A model generated the notes under the pieces. That model was not told where the DNA came from, did not search any database, and saw only the letters and a list, made by a program, of their open reading frames with translations. Positions 54,598 to 64,000 of a stretch of 64,000 nucleotides of DNA are shown here, piece after piece. The translations under genes were made by a program, and so were the position numbers. The stretch spans positions 3,410,753 through 3,474,752 of the forward strand of contig NZ_LT896716.1 of assembly GCF_900187405.1 (NCBI RefSeq), given 5' to 3'. The stretch comes from Geobacter sp. DSM 9736. Lineage in GTDB: Bacteria; Desulfobacterota; Desulfuromonadia; Geobacterales; Geobacteraceae. Every line of letters starts with the position of its first letter. Positions within the stretch are counted from its first letter, which is position 1.

Positions 54598-56976
54598 ATG
54601 TCTCGAATCGTCCCGTCAACCGTCCCCCTTCCCGAGCTTCTGGCTCCCGCCGGGTCTCTCGAAGCTTTTTTTGCCGCCATGGAAAAGGGGGCCGATGCAG
54701 TCTATGCCGGCCTCCGCGAGTTCTCTGCACGTGCAAAAGCACGAAATTTCTCCCTCGACCAGATGCGACAAATCGTCGCCTACGCCCACTCGCTCAACCG
54801 CAAGGTTTACGTGACGCTCAATACTCTAGTGAAGGAAGGGGAGCTGCCGCAGCTGGTGGAGACGCTGGCAGAGCTGGAAGCCATGGGGGCCGACGCCGTC
54901 ATAATCCAGGATCTCGCGGTGGCGAGGCTGGTGCGAAACTTTTTCCCTCGGCTTCCGCTTCATGCCTCCACACAGATGACTATTCACAATTCTCTTGGTG
55001 TCAAGCAGCTGGCTGAGCTGGGGTTCGAGCGGGTGGTGCTCGCACGGGAGCTGCACGTCGACGAGATACGCGCAATTGCGGCCGCAAGCCCCATCGGGAT
55101 AGAGTGTTTCATTCACGGGGCGCTCTGCTTCTCGATCTCGGGACAGTGCTACTTCTCCTCCTTCCTTGGGGGGCACAGCGGCAACCGTGGGCGTTGCGCG
55201 CAACCATGCCGCCGACAGTACAGCTACCGGGGGAAGGAAGGGTATTACTTCTCCACTAACGACTTTTCGTCCATAGAAATGCTGCCCCAACTCTTGGATG
55301 CGGGTGTCAGCTCCCTCAAGATCGAGGGGAGGATGAAATCGGCCGAATACGTCGCGAGCGTGGTGTCGGCTTACCGGCTCATGCTGGATGCTCCGCAGGA
55401 GCGGAGGGGAGAGGCATTGGCCGAGGCGAAGGAGCTTCTGAAGCTCTCCTTCGGCCGGGTGCCGACGAAAGGTTTTCTCGCTTCCCGCAACCCTACGGAT
55501 ATCGCCACCCCATCGCTGAAGGGTGCTACCGGCAGATTCCTCGGAGAGATAAAATCGGTGCGGGGGGGGCGGATCACCTTCGACATCCGGGACCGCCTCC
55601 ACGTGGGGGACCGGATCCGCATCCAGCCGAAGAGCGATATGGCCGGGCGGGCTTTCACGGTAAAGGAGCTCTTTGCGGGTAACCAGCAGGTTAAGATGCT
55701 CAAGGAAAGGAGCAGTGCGACTACCGTTTCACCCTTTGCCTGCAAAGTGGGGGATGCGGTGTTCAAGGTTTCGTCCGAAACCGCCTTCACCATGAGCGAA
55801 GCCGCCTGCAAGAAGCGGCTCGATGCCGTCAGGCCCGGCAGGCTTCCATGCGCATTGCGGGTTAGCCTTGAAAAGGGAGCGCTCGTCATCAATGCAGCGG
55901 TGGTTGGCGTAGAATCTGCCTTCACCTTTGCGCTGGGCCCGCTGGAGCCTGCCAGGACCGCTGACATGGAAGGTGTGCTGCAGGGGCAGTTTTCCCGGTG
56001 CGGAGAGACCCCCTTCGAACTGAAGTCCCTCTCCGCCCCCGGGTTCCCGCAGGTTCTGATCCCTGCTTCTCGATTCAAGGATATCCGCCGCGAGTTTTAT
56101 CGCCTTCTGGAGCAGCAGGTGCTGGGACAAATAGGTGAGCGCCGGCGGCGGACGGTGAAGGAGGCCTTGGCCGCTCTAGTTTCTCCGCTTCCGGAGCGGA
56201 GCGTCCAGCGCGCAGAGCTGGCCGTGCGAATCGAGTATCTGCGGGACCACCCTATGCTTGGCCAGCATGGTGTCGACAGTGTCAGCGTTCCGGTGTCGAA
56301 GGCGAACCTCCACCAGCTTCCTCTCCTTGCGAAAAAGCTGCGCGGGCGCGAAGACAGGGTAGTCTGGCGACTTCCTTTCATGATATTCGAGGCGGATCTT
56401 CCTTTCTACCGCGATGCGGTGAAGTACATAGCGCAGTCCGGCTTCCGGAGGTTCGAGGCGGCGAATCTGTCTCATTTTCCGATACTGCACGAAGTTGAGG
56501 AGGTCGAAGTCGGTACCGACTACAGGCTTTTTTCCGTAAATTCCCAGGCGCTCATGTCGTGGCGGGAGCTCGGAGCTTCCGCATGCACCCTGTACCTGGA
56601 GGATGATGCAGTTAACCTGGGGGAACTACTGCGCGCCGACGTTCGGGTTGTGCGGCGGATAACGGTCTTTTCTTCCATTCCGGCGATCACGTCTAAGATT
56701 GCCATAAAATCGGTACGCAATGACGCTCCGGTTGTTTCCGACCGTGGAGAGCAGTACGACGTGACGGTTAAAGAGGGGCTCACGGTGGTGACGCCGGTGA
56801 AAAGATTCTCCCTTACCCATCTTCGCAGCCGCTTGCAAAGCATGGGGTGTGGCTCCTTTGTGATCGACCTTACCCAGGAGCCGAAAGAGGAGTGGCAGCG
56901 GATTCTGGAGGCTTTTCACCGGGGCAGCCCCCTCCCCGGTACTACCGAATTCAACTTCACGATGGGATTGGTATAA
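54598..56976 (+). CDS. U32 family peptidase (with DUF3656-like C-terminus)
   Basis: A 792-residue protein. The U32 domain (residues 1-310) begins PELLAPAGSLEAFFAAMEKGADAVYAG. It continues with the signature ECFIHGALCFSISGQCYFSS and cysteines that could ligate an Fe-S cluster (GRCAQPCRRQY), as in hydroxylation enzymes of the TrhP/UbiU group. The remainder fits the long DUF3656-type extension. Long U32 proteins are associated with tRNA hydroxylation (5-hydroxyuridine) in some bacteria, and collagenase activity is known for others, so the function is not settled. The gene starts 53 bases after the ChaN-like gene. Confidence 0.9.
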   Translation: MSRIVPSTVPLPELLAPAGSLEAFFAAMEKGADAVYAGLREFSARAKARNFSLDQMRQIVAYAHSLNRKVYVTLNTLVKEGELPQLVETLAELEAMGADAVIIQDLAVARLVRNFFPRLPLHASTQMTIHNSLGVKQLAELGFERVVLARELHVDEIRAIAAASPIGIECFIHGALCFSISGQCYFSSFLGGHSGNRGRCAQPCRRQYSYRGKEGYYFSTNDFSSIEMLPQLLDAGVSSLKIEGRMKSAEYVASVVSAYRLMLDAPQERRGEALAEAKELLKLSFGRVPTKGFLASRNPTDIATPSLKGATGRFLGEIKSVRGGRITFDIRDRLHVGDRIRIQPKSDMAGRAFTVKELFAGNQQVKMLKERSSATTVSPFACKVGDAVFKVSSETAFTMSEAACKKRLDAVRPGRLPCALRVSLEKGALVINAAVVGVESAFTFALGPLEPARTADMEGVLQGQFSRCGETPFELKSLSAPGFPQVLIPASRFKDIRREFYRLLEQQVLGQIGERRRRTVKEALAALVSPLPERSVQRAELAVRIEYLRDHPMLGQHGVDSVSVPVSKANLHQLPLLAKKLRGREDRVVWRLPFMIFEADLPFYRDAVKYIAQSGFRRFEAANLSHFPILHEVEEVEVGTDYRLFSVNSQALMSWRELGASACTLYLEDDAVNLGELLRADVRVVRRITVFSSIPAITSKIAIKSVRNDAPVVSDRGEQYDVTVKEGLTVVTPVKRFSLTHLRSRLQSMGCGSFVIDLTQEPKEEWQRILEAFHRGSPLPGTTEFNFTMGLV

Positions 56977-56980
56977 CACT

Positions 56981-57520
56981 ATGAGCATTTTCAGCAACCT
57001 GTTGAACAAGAAAGATGCGCTTTTCGAGCTGGTGAAGGACCCGTTGATACGTGACCTGGTGACGAAACGGGAGTTTCGGCTTACGGAAGAATACCTGCGG
57101 CAGGAGCTCCTTGGCAGGTTGAAGCACGAAGACGTGACTGACCTGGATTTCAGGGTCGGCGAAGGCTTCGCGGAGCTGTCCGGGAAGGTGAGAAAGCGGC
57201 CGCTGCCTTTTTCGATACCTTTTTCCGCCCGATTTTCCATACATTCCTTCAACTTCAGTCAAAGCGGAAAGGTAGTGCACCTGAAATTGGAGGAGGTCAA
57301 ACCATTCGACCTGGAATCGCTCAACAGAAAGCTGGTGGAGAACATTCCCTTCCTTTCATACGAAAAAGGCCTTCTCAGCCTGGATCTGACCAAGGTGCCC
57401 CGTCTGGCCGAGCTCCTGGATTACAGGGTGAGCAGCTTCCGTCCCCTTGATGCGGTTATTCTGAAGGATCTGTCATTCTGTCCGGGTGAGGTGGTCGGGA
57501 AGATCGGAGTGTGCTTCTGA
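56981..57520 (+). CDS. Conserved hypothetical protein
   Basis: A 179-residue protein four bases after the U32 gene. No signal peptide is seen. A helical N-terminus ([25 protein letters not shown]) leads to beta-rich segments ([61 protein letters not shown]), a pattern reminiscent of LmeA/DUF2993-type lipid-binding folds, though this is only a resemblance. It shares one base with hslO (TGATG), so the two are co-translated. No function is assigned. Confidence 0.7.
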   Translation: MSIFSNLLNKKDALFELVKDPLIRDLVTKREFRLTEEYLRQELLGRLKHEDVTDLDFRVGEGFAELSGKVRKRPLPFSIPFSARFSIHSFNFSQSGKVVHLKLEEVKPFDLESLNRKLVENIPFLSYEKGLLSLDLTKVPRLAELLDYRVSSFRPLDAVILKDLSFCPGEVVGKIGVCF

Positions 57521-58416
57521 TGTCCGATTATCTTGTCCGGATCCTTTCAACCAGCGGTGCCGTCCGCGGCCTCGCCTGCGTTACGACTGAGCTGGTGAGG
57601 GAGGGGTGCCGCCGGCACGGCACCTGGCCCACTGCTGCTGCAGCTTTGGGGCGCGCGCTCAGCGGGGGCGCTCTTATGGGTGCGCTCCTGAAGACGGGCC
57701 AGAGGGTAGCGCTCCGGTTCGAGGGGAATGGGCCGCTGCAGAAGATCCTTGTGGAAGCTGAGAGTAACGGGGCGGTCCGCGGATACGTGGGGGTCCCGGA
57801 GGTTCATCTGCAGGAGAAGGAGGGCAAGCTCGATGTGGGAGGGGCCCTCGGCCGTGCCGGCTTTCTTACCGTCACCAAAGATATAGGGGTCGGCGAGCCG
57901 TACAGGGGGATGGTGCAACTCTATTCAAGCGAGATTGCCGAAGACCTTGCTTACTACCTTACCGATTCGGAGCAGACCCCGTCAGCCGTGGGGCTGGGAG
58001 TATTCGTGGAACCTTCCGGTGAGGTTTCCGCGGCTGGAGGATTTCTCATCCAGGCCTTGCCTCCCGGTGACGATGCGGCGGTGGACTCCATCATGGAGGA
58101 GATCGGCCGGCTTCCCTCCATCACCGAGCTGCTCCGCCAGGGTCTCTCCCCCGAGGAGCTTCTGGACAAGCTTTTCCACAACATCCCTTATCAGGTGCTC
58201 GAAAAGCGCGAGCTTGCCTTTCTCTGCTCATGCAGCCGGGAAAAGATCGAGCGGGTTCTCATTTCCCTCGGGGCCGAGGACCTGACGGATCTCCTGACCG
58301 AGAAAGGGGGGGCGGAGGTGACCTGCGAGTTCTGCCGGGAGCGCTATCTCGTTTCCGGACCCGAGCTGGAGCAACTGATAGCGGAGGCGGCTGCACGGGG
58401 GGGTAAGCCATCTTGA
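57520..58416 (+). CDS. hslO: Redox-regulated chaperone Hsp33
   Basis: A 298-residue protein. The ATG at 57520 overlaps the previous stop. The N-terminal domain starts [20 protein letters not shown] with the conserved [25 protein letters not shown] block. The C-terminal redox switch has the zinc motif CSCS...CEFC (CxC and CxxC), intact. Under oxidative stress zinc is lost, disulfides form and the protein becomes an active holdase. Its location in a cluster with a flavodiiron protein fits a stress-response context. Confidence 0.96.
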   Translation: MSDYLVRILSTSGAVRGLACVTTELVREGCRRHGTWPTAAAALGRALSGGALMGALLKTGQRVALRFEGNGPLQKILVEAESNGAVRGYVGVPEVHLQEKEGKLDVGGALGRAGFLTVTKDIGVGEPYRGMVQLYSSEIAEDLAYYLTDSEQTPSAVGLGVFVEPSGEVSAAGGFLIQALPPGDDAAVDSIMEEIGRLPSITELLRQGLSPEELLDKLFHNIPYQVLEKRELAFLCSCSREKIERVLISLGAEDLTDLLTEKGGAEVTCEFCRERYLVSGPELEQLIAEAAARGGKPS

Positions 58417-58485
58417 GGTTGTTTCACCGTACGTATGTTGCTATAGTCGCACTGCCTGCCGATGTGGTGGGCTAAAGGAGGCGAA

Positions 58486-59667
58486 ATGGATAATGTGGTC
58501 GAGACAATCCCGGGCATATGGTGGGTAGGAGTCGGGGACCCCGAACTCCGGGTGTTCGATGACCTCTTTCCAACGGAGCACGGGACCACCTACAATGCGT
58601 ATCTCGTCAAGGGGCGCGACAGGATCGCCCTCATCGATACCGTAAAGGGGAAGCGGTCGGACGAGCTTCTTGCAAAGGTTAAACAGCTCTGCGACCCCTC
58701 CCTTATCGACTACATCGTCGTCAATCACACCGAGCCCGACCATTCCGGCTCTCTTGCAAAGATGCTCCAGCATTGTCCCCACGCCACCGTAGTCTCCACC
58801 CAGGCGGCGCGGACGTTCCTCGGCAACCTCATCCATACCCCTTTCAACTCTCATGTCATCAAGGACGGAGAAGTCCTGGACCTCGGCGGGAGGCGGCTTC
58901 GCTTCATAGTCGCACCGTTTCTCCACTGGCCGGATACCATGTTCACTCTCGTCGAGGATGAGGGGGTGCTTTTCACGTGTGATGCCTTCGGCGCTCACTA
59001 CTGTGGCGGGAGCATATTCAACGACCAGCTGCCCGACATAACCGCGGACATGAAATTCTACTTCGACTGCCTCGTCCGCCCTTTCAAGGACAAGGTTCTT
59101 GCTGCCATTGAGAAGTTAAGGAACGAGCGGGTCACGATGATATGCCCGAGTCACGGTCCCGTTCTGCGTACGGAGCCGCTCCGGGCCGTAGAGCTTTATG
59201 AGAGCTGGTCACAACCACCCGCCGGGGGGAAGAGGATCGCGATCCTCTATCTTTCTCCTCACGGAAATACGGAGAAAATGGCCGCTGCCGTTGCCAGGGG
59301 TGCCGCTCTGCCGGGTGTGGAGGTGGTGGTCCGTCATATAAACGAGCTGTCTCACGAACAGGTCCGCGATCTTATGGAAGAAGCGGACGCCCTGATATTC
59401 GGGATTCCAACAATCAATCGCGACATCCCGAAACCGATGTGGGACGTCTTGGCCCTCCTTTCCACGGTGAAGCTGAAAGGTAATGTCGGCGGGGTGTTCG
59501 GCAGCTTCGGCTGGAGCGGCGAGGCGTGCAAGATGGCCGAGGAGCGGCTCAGGGGAATGAACTTCAAGCTTCCGGCCCCCTTCGTCCGCTCTCCCTTTAC
59601 CCCCCGTCCCGAAACCATCGAGCAGTGCGAGGCGCTGGGGCGGATGATTGCCGAACAAATTCCATAA
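58486..59667 (+). CDS. A-type flavoprotein (flavodiiron protein)
   Basis: A 393-residue protein. The ATG at 58486 follows AAAGGAGG. The metallo-beta-lactamase-like half carries the diiron ligands HTEPDHSG (HxExDH), the bridging Asp in FTCDAFGAHYCGG and His in ICPSHGPV. The C-terminal flavodoxin domain has the FMN loop ILYLSPHGNTEKMA and GSFGWSGEA. No rubredoxin tail is present. Flavodiiron proteins reduce O2 or NO in anaerobes, which suits an O2-sensitive Geobacteraceae host. fprA-type naming would be appropriate but the subgroup is unconfirmed. Confidence 0.93.
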   Translation: MDNVVETIPGIWWVGVGDPELRVFDDLFPTEHGTTYNAYLVKGRDRIALIDTVKGKRSDELLAKVKQLCDPSLIDYIVVNHTEPDHSGSLAKMLQHCPHATVVSTQAARTFLGNLIHTPFNSHVIKDGEVLDLGGRRLRFIVAPFLHWPDTMFTLVEDEGVLFTCDAFGAHYCGGSIFNDQLPDITADMKFYFDCLVRPFKDKVLAAIEKLRNERVTMICPSHGPVLRTEPLRAVELYESWSQPPAGGKRIAILYLSPHGNTEKMAAAVARGAALPGVEVVVRHINELSHEQVRDLMEEADALIFGIPTINRDIPKPMWDVLALLSTVKLKGNVGGVFGSFGWSGEACKMAEERLRGMNFKLPAPFVRSPFTPRPETIEQCEALGRMIAEQIP

Positions 59668-59769
59668 AGTCTTCACACCGGTAGACGGATAGCCGCCTGC
59701 CGGATCTTTCCGGGCGCACCCCGGACGACTGCCTTTCCTCTAACAGATGGAACTCCAGGTTTCCCAGTC

Positions 59770-62028
59770 ATGTCATCGTCTTCGGCGATCATCGAAGTAG
59801 CCATTCCGGTACCCCTCGATACCACCTTCCACTACGCGGTTCCTGCGGGGCTCGTCCCATCGATCCAGCCGGGCAAGCGGGTGCTGGTACCATTCGGGCG
59901 GCGGACAGTAACGGGGTACATCCTCGACATTGCCTGCACTCCTCGCGACAGTCTTAAGGAAGTGATCGAGGTGCTAGACCAGGAACCCCTCTTTACACGA
60001 GAGGAACTCGGATTCTTCCGCTGGTGTGCAGCGTATTATCTCCATCCTCTCGGGGAGGTGCTCAAGGCGGCGCTTCCCGCGGGGATCAACATTACGGGCC
60101 GCAGGAGAAAGGTGTGCGATGCTGAAGGAGAAGAGGTGCCGACAGAGGTGCTTACCGGGGGGAAGCGGGTACGGACGGAAACATTCCATCTGGCTGCTTC
60201 GGTGGAGGGCGACGGCACGCCGGTCCGAGGGAAATCGGCAGACATATTGGCGTTTCTGCGCCTGCACGGGGAGGCTCGTCGGTCGTTGCTTACGCAGACG
60301 TTCGGGGCCTGTTATGCCCAGCTTGCGCGGCTGGAGCAACGTGGCCTAGTTGCCACGGAGCAGCGGGAGTTCTACAGGGATCCGTTCCGTGAGGAGGTGG
60401 TCGAGCATGACATGCCCCTTCCACTCAACTCGTGCCAGGCGGAGGCTCTTCGCAGGATCAGGGAATCCCTGGACTGCGCCTCCTTTGCATCCTACCTTCT
60501 TCATGGCGTGACCGGCAGCGGCAAGACGGAGATTTACCTGCAGGCCATCTCCCACGTCGTAGAGCAGGGCGGGACTGCGCTCGTGCTGGTTCCGGAAATC
60601 GCGCTCACTCCACAGCTAGTCACGCGTTTCCGCAGGCGTTTCACCTGCGGCATCGCGGTTCTGCACAGCGGTCTCTCCGATGGGGAGCGCTACGATGAGT
60701 GGCGGCGCATCAGGCAGGGTAGAGCGTCGATCGTTATCGGTGCCCGATCGGCGATATTCGCTCCGCTCAGCAATATCCGTATCATCGTGGTTGATGAGGA
60801 GCACGACTCTTCCTACAAGCAGAGCGAAGGATTCCGTTACAACGGCAGGGATCTGGCCCTCGTGCGGGGTAAGATGGAGCAGGCGTGTGTGCTGCTCGGC
60901 TCGGCGACGCCGCTAGTGACAACATGGCATGCGGCTGCTCAGGGGAAGCATGCATACCTCTCCCTTCCCGAGCGGGTGCGAAGCCTTCCCATGCCGGAGA
61001 CCGAACTGGTGGATATGCGGGGCCGCAGGGGCGAAACCCTCTCCTGCCGGCTGCAGGAAGCGGTGGGGTGGAACCTGGAGCAGGGTGGGCAGGCGATTCT
61101 TTTCCTCAATCGTCGAGGGTTTGCGACATACGTTGTGTGCGAGCAGTGCGGCCACGTGCTCAATTGCCCCAACTGTGCCGTTACTCTCACCTATCACCGT
61201 GGCCGCCAGCGCCATTTCTGTCACTACTGCGACCATTCGGTCCCCGCTCCCTCCGTGTGCCCCTCGTGCGAAAGCCCCGAGATCGGTCTGCTCGGCAGAG
61301 GAACGGAGCGGGTCGAGGAGGAGGTGGCGGAGATGTTTCCCAACGCCCGTGTGGGGCGTATGGACCGTGACACCACGAGCCGGAAGGGGAGCCATGCCGC
61401 CATCCTGAAGGAAGTGGAGGAGGGGAACGTCGACCTTCTCATCGGCACGCAGATGATCGCGAAGGGGCACGATTTCCCCGGCGTCACGCTGGTCGGAGTC
61501 GTTTCGGCCGACGCATCGGTACATCTTCCCGACTTTCGCAGCGCCGAGCGCACGTTTCAGCTTCTTACCCAGGTCATGGGGCGCGCCGGGCGGGGCGACC
61601 GTCCCGGAAGGGTCATTGTCCAGACGCTCCTGCCCGATCATTACGCCATATTCCGTGCGCTGAACCATGACTATGCAGGGTTCTGTGCCGAAGAGCTCGA
61701 TTTCCGCAGGGATGCAGGGTATCCACCCTTTTCCCATCTTGCCGCCGTCATACTGTCAAGCACATCGAAGGCGGAAGCAGAGCGGCAGGCGGACCAGGCG
61801 GCGTCGACCTTGCGCCGGCTCAGGAGGGAGCTGAAGGGGAAGGTGGAGATCCTAGGGCCGGCAACGGCCCCGCTGGGAAAGATACGCGGCCGCTACCGCT
61901 GGCAGATCCTTCTCAAGGGGACCAGGAGGAGCGATGTCCATTCTCTCGCCGCGAAATTCCGGAAGACTTTTGTCCCCCCCGCAGTGGTGAGGGTCAACAT
62001 TGACATTGACCCTGTGGACATGCTGTAG
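59770..62028 (+). CDS. priA: Primosomal replication protein N' (PriA helicase)
   Basis: A 752-residue protein. The N-terminal 3'-DNA-binding domain (AIIEVAIPVPLDTTFHYAVP) is followed by a winged helix. The DEAD/DEAH-type helicase core has Walker A GVTGSGKTEIYL, motif II VDEEHDSSYKQ and VGVVSADASVHLPDFRSAERTFQLL. A zinc-binding insertion supplies eight cysteines (CEQCGHVLNCPNC and CHYCDHSVPAPSVCPSC). It restarts stalled replication forks. It is followed by a short gap and an apparently unrelated exported gene. Confidence 0.97.
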   Translation: MSSSSAIIEVAIPVPLDTTFHYAVPAGLVPSIQPGKRVLVPFGRRTVTGYILDIACTPRDSLKEVIEVLDQEPLFTREELGFFRWCAAYYLHPLGEVLKAALPAGINITGRRRKVCDAEGEEVPTEVLTGGKRVRTETFHLAASVEGDGTPVRGKSADILAFLRLHGEARRSLLTQTFGACYAQLARLEQRGLVATEQREFYRDPFREEVVEHDMPLPLNSCQAEALRRIRESLDCASFASYLLHGVTGSGKTEIYLQAISHVVEQGGTALVLVPEIALTPQLVTRFRRRFTCGIAVLHSGLSDGERYDEWRRIRQGRASIVIGARSAIFAPLSNIRIIVVDEEHDSSYKQSEGFRYNGRDLALVRGKMEQACVLLGSATPLVTTWHAAAQGKHAYLSLPERVRSLPMPETELVDMRGRRGETLSCRLQEAVGWNLEQGGQAILFLNRRGFATYVVCEQCGHVLNCPNCAVTLTYHRGRQRHFCHYCDHSVPAPSVCPSCESPEIGLLGRGTERVEEEVAEMFPNARVGRMDRDTTSRKGSHAAILKEVEEGNVDLLIGTQMIAKGHDFPGVTLVGVVSADASVHLPDFRSAERTFQLLTQVMGRAGRGDRPGRVIVQTLLPDHYAIFRALNHDYAGFCAEELDFRRDAGYPPFSHLAAVILSSTSKAEAERQADQAASTLRRLRRELKGKVEILGPATAPLGKIRGRYRWQILLKGTRRSDVHSLAAKFRKTFVPPAVVRVNIDIDPVDML

Positions 62029-62093
62029 CCTTTTCCCTTGCTCCGCTGGATTCTTACCGGTATGTTTCTGATCAATAGCTCAAGGAGGATACG

Positions 62094-63002
62094 ATGAAAC
62101 ATCGTGCATTCGTGGCGGTTGCAGCATGCGCTGCGCTATTTGCGACACCGCTTCTGGCAGCCGGAATGGAGACCGACATCGAAACCCTCCTTAAACAGAA
62201 AGAGGAGGAAATCCTGCTTCTGCAGAAGGAGCATGCACAGATCCAGGAGAAGCTCAAGGCCCTTGAGGGCGCACCCTCACTTACAAGCGCGGCGCTTACG
62301 GCAAAGAATCTACAGCGGCTCAGGGAGATAGCTGCCGATGTAAAAGGCCAGCGCCAAACGATGGCGGAATTCGAAGCCTTCGTGAAATGGATGGCTGGAA
62401 ATCTTTCCGGGTACGCAAAGTATGTCGAGGCCGGTTCGGTGGCGGCCGGATTCGCCAAGATTCTGCCGATTCCGTATGCGGGCCAGGCGTCCCTCTTCAC
62501 CAAGTTCATCTCCCAGGGAATCCTTTCCCTGAACGCCGCCTCCGGGTCCATAAACCGGTACCTGGTGACGTCTGACCAGTTCCTCAAGAAGGTCGACGCT
62601 ATCGATCCTGCCAAACCGAAGGTGACCGACGTGGCCGATGCAGGGCGATTCGCCGACGAGCACCTGCTGAAGGACATGACGGACCTTCAGGCGAAGCTCG
62701 GAACTGCCGGCGAGATCTCCTCATCCACCCTCTCTTTTCTTGAAAGTCTCCAGCACTACGTGGGGAGCACCGACGAATACTGGAAAAAAACTAAGGCTTT
62801 TCTAGCCAAAGGGGATGAGAAGAAGGAGAAGAGCTTTCTTGTCGATAGCATTGCCGGTCTGAAGAGCAGGGCGGGAAGCTTCAACGCCCGACTCAAGCTG
62901 TTCGATGAAACTGCTCGAAAGGATGTGCCGCTCATCAAGACGCTCGGTGCTTATAACGAGCTCATTCATGAACTTGAAGGGAACGTGGTGGCGGTGAAAT
63001 AA
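62094..63002 (+). CDS. Exported coiled-coil hypothetical protein
   Basis: A 302-residue protein with a Sec signal peptide (residues 1-23, MKHRAFVAVAACAALFATPLLA). A coiled coil follows (ETDIETLLKQKEEEILLLQKEH in part), then helical segments with AGSVAAGFAKILPIPYAGQASLFTK, a hydrophobic patch that may sit in or on a membrane. The C-terminus is helical and charged. There is no recognised domain. AAGGAGG precedes the ATG. The following ATPase gene starts 33 bases after it and probably belongs to the same unit. Confidence 0.72.
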   Translation: MKHRAFVAVAACAALFATPLLAAGMETDIETLLKQKEEEILLLQKEHAQIQEKLKALEGAPSLTSAALTAKNLQRLREIAADVKGQRQTMAEFEAFVKWMAGNLSGYAKYVEAGSVAAGFAKILPIPYAGQASLFTKFISQGILSLNAASGSINRYLVTSDQFLKKVDAIDPAKPKVTDVADAGRFADEHLLKDMTDLQAKLGTAGEISSSTLSFLESLQHYVGSTDEYWKKTKAFLAKGDEKKEKSFLVDSIAGLKSRAGSFNARLKLFDETARKDVPLIKTLGAYNELIHELEGNVVAVK

Positions 63003-63035
63003 ATACCGCAGACCGTAAAGATGCAGGAGGTTTTC

Positions 63036-63941
63036 ATGTTGGATCCGGAATTGACAGTCCAGCTCAGAAGGGTACTGACTTCGCTGGAGCAGCTCTTGCC
63101 GAAGCCGGTGGCAAGGATAGACTGGGATGTCTGCCATGCCGCCAACTGGCGTCGGCATTCTTTTACCGGTTTCCTCGAGCCGGTGCCCTCGGTTGAGGAT
63201 ATTCATCTCGACGACCTGCTGGGGATCGACAAACAGAAGCAGACCGTCGAGGAGAATACCCGCCAGTTCCTTGCGGGGTACCCGGCAAACAACATCCTTC
63301 TCTGGGGGACGAGAGGCACCGGGAAATCGTCCCTCGTGCGGGCGCTTCTTCAGAACTACGCTCCTCGCGGCCTGCGGGTCATTCAGGTGGACAAGGACGA
63401 CCTGGTGCACCTTCCCGACATAGTGGACGAGATCAAGGAGAAGCCCTACAAGTTCATCATATTTTCCGATGATGCTTCCTTCGAGATCGGGGAGTCGAGC
63501 TACAAGATGCTCAAGAGCGCCCTTGACGGGTCCGTCTATGCACCTCCGGAGAACGTTCTCATCTACGTGACATCCAACCGTCGCCACCTTCTGCCCGAGT
63601 ACGAGACCGACAACCGTGGTGCAATGCTCGTGAACAACGAAATCCATCATGGGGAGGCCGTGGAGGAGAAAATTTCCCTTTCGGGTCGCTTCGGCCTCTG
63701 GGTGGCTTTTCATCCCTTTACACAGGACCAGTACGTGGAAGTGGTGAGACAGTGGCTAGACAAGCTATTCGCCCGGAACGGGAAGGAACTGCAATGGACC
63801 AAGGAGGTGCAGGATGCGGCTATCCTCTGGTCCCAGAAGAAGGGTGATCGAAGCGGCCGGATCGCCTTCCAGTTTGCCAGCCACTGGGTTGGCAGGAGTC
63901 TGTTGGCTGATAATCCGAATGGAGATGTGGGGAAAAGATGA
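63036..63941 (+). CDS. DUF815-type AAA+ ATP-binding protein
   Basis: A 301-residue protein. The ATG at 63036 is preferred because CAGGAGG precedes it; an ATG at 63021 overlaps the ribosome binding site. Walker A is LLWGTRGTGKSSLV, Walker B is FIIFSDDASFE, sensor 1 is VLIYVTSNRRHLLPE, and a DDLLGID block precedes the P-loop, all as in the DUF815 family of small AAA+ proteins. The partner and role are unknown. Its last four bases overlap the next lipoprotein ORF (ATGA). Confidence 0.88.
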   Translation: MLDPELTVQLRRVLTSLEQLLPKPVARIDWDVCHAANWRRHSFTGFLEPVPSVEDIHLDDLLGIDKQKQTVEENTRQFLAGYPANNILLWGTRGTGKSSLVRALLQNYAPRGLRVIQVDKDDLVHLPDIVDEIKEKPYKFIIFSDDASFEIGESSYKMLKSALDGSVYAPPENVLIYVTSNRRHLLPEYETDNRGAMLVNNEIHHGEAVEEKISLSGRFGLWVAFHPFTQDQYVEVVRQWLDKLFARNGKELQWTKEVQDAAILWSQKKGDRSGRIAFQFASHWVGRSLLADNPNGDVGKR

Positions 63942-64000
63942 GCAGAACAGGTTGCCTTACACTGTCTGTGGCTATCCTCGTGGCCGCCTGTCTTTCTGCA
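63938..64000 (+). CDS. Lipoprotein, 5' fragment only (runs off window)
   Basis: Only 21 codons are present, starting from the ATG that overlaps the ATPase stop (ATGA). They encode a short basic start and a hydrophobic stretch ending LVAACLSA, whose LVAAC is a good lipobox. The product should be a membrane-anchored lipoprotein co-translated with the ATPase. The rest cannot be judged. Confidence 0.6.
   Translation, partial: MSRTGCLTLSVAILVAACLSA

Noticed and set aside
1-64000. tRNA, rRNA, CRISPR arrays, insertion sequences or prophage
   Set aside because: None was recognised by eye on either strand; no cloverleaf with TTCGA-type loop, no regularly spaced repeats and no transposase or integrase motif. 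A tRNAscan or repeat finder would be decisive.

Overview
The window looks like a chromosome segment of a Geobacteraceae-type bacterium (Desulfuromonadia). The evidence is a nine-heme CbcL-like inner-membrane cytochrome beside glmU-glmS, a UGA-decoded thioredoxin-like selenoprotein near selA, a sigma-54 activator fused to an [FeFe]-hydrogenase-like module, high G+C, strong AGGAGG ribosome binding sites and dense short operons. No phage, IS element, CRISPR array, rRNA or tRNA was recognised. Most of it is core genome; the novelty is in the regulatory DNA and a few unusual proteins.

Layout. 1-4.4 kb, minus strand: 5' part of a cbcL-like cytochrome gene, a B12-binding radical SAM protein and a conserved hypothetical. 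4.4-7.9 kb, plus: glmU-glmS with promoter and terminator. 7.9-8.8 kb, minus: a GNAT-like protein. 9.1-20.2 kb, plus: AI-2E family permease, UvrD/PcrA helicase, gatCAB, mtnA, glnE. 20.2-24.8 kb, minus: htpX, rsmB, rpe, a NUDIX hydrolase and a response-regulator diguanylate cyclase. 24.9-27.0 kb, plus: the selenoprotein and a cardiolipin synthase. 27.1-27.9 kb, minus: a TIM-barrel protein. 28.1-33.4 kb, plus: an apparently autoregulated GntR gene with selA, then ispD-ispF-glnS. 33.4-42.8 kb, plus: cheR-cheW-mcp-cheA-cheB-cheY and cysS.

42.8-45.8 kb is the most unusual block. A ribbon-helix-helix gene lies behind a near-consensus sigma-54 promoter with an upstream dyad. Next comes the regulator gene (2x[4Fe-4S], H-cluster-like domain, FeS domain, AAA+, Fis HTH). 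Beyond it are repeated TGGCACACT motifs and a candidate small RNA with its own promoter and intrinsic terminator. Together these may form a self-contained redox- or H2-responsive circuit.

45.9-49.6 kb: a small gene coupled to a transglutaminase, an M16 peptidase and a YqaA/DedA protein. At 49.6-50.9 kb a DAHP synthase gene is preceded by an undeclared 30-residue leader peptide packed with Phe/Tyr/Trp codons and followed by an intrinsic terminator, the layout of a classical transcription attenuator. 51.1-64.0 kb, plus: secreted proteins (an M1-type peptidase, a ChaN-like lipoprotein), a U32 peptidase, hslO, an A-type flavoprotein, priA, and a trailing cluster of a coiled-coil exported protein, a DUF815-type ATPase and a truncated lipoprotein gene.

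All calls come from reading motifs, ribosome binding sites and base pairing by eye. Nothing was searched or folded computationally.
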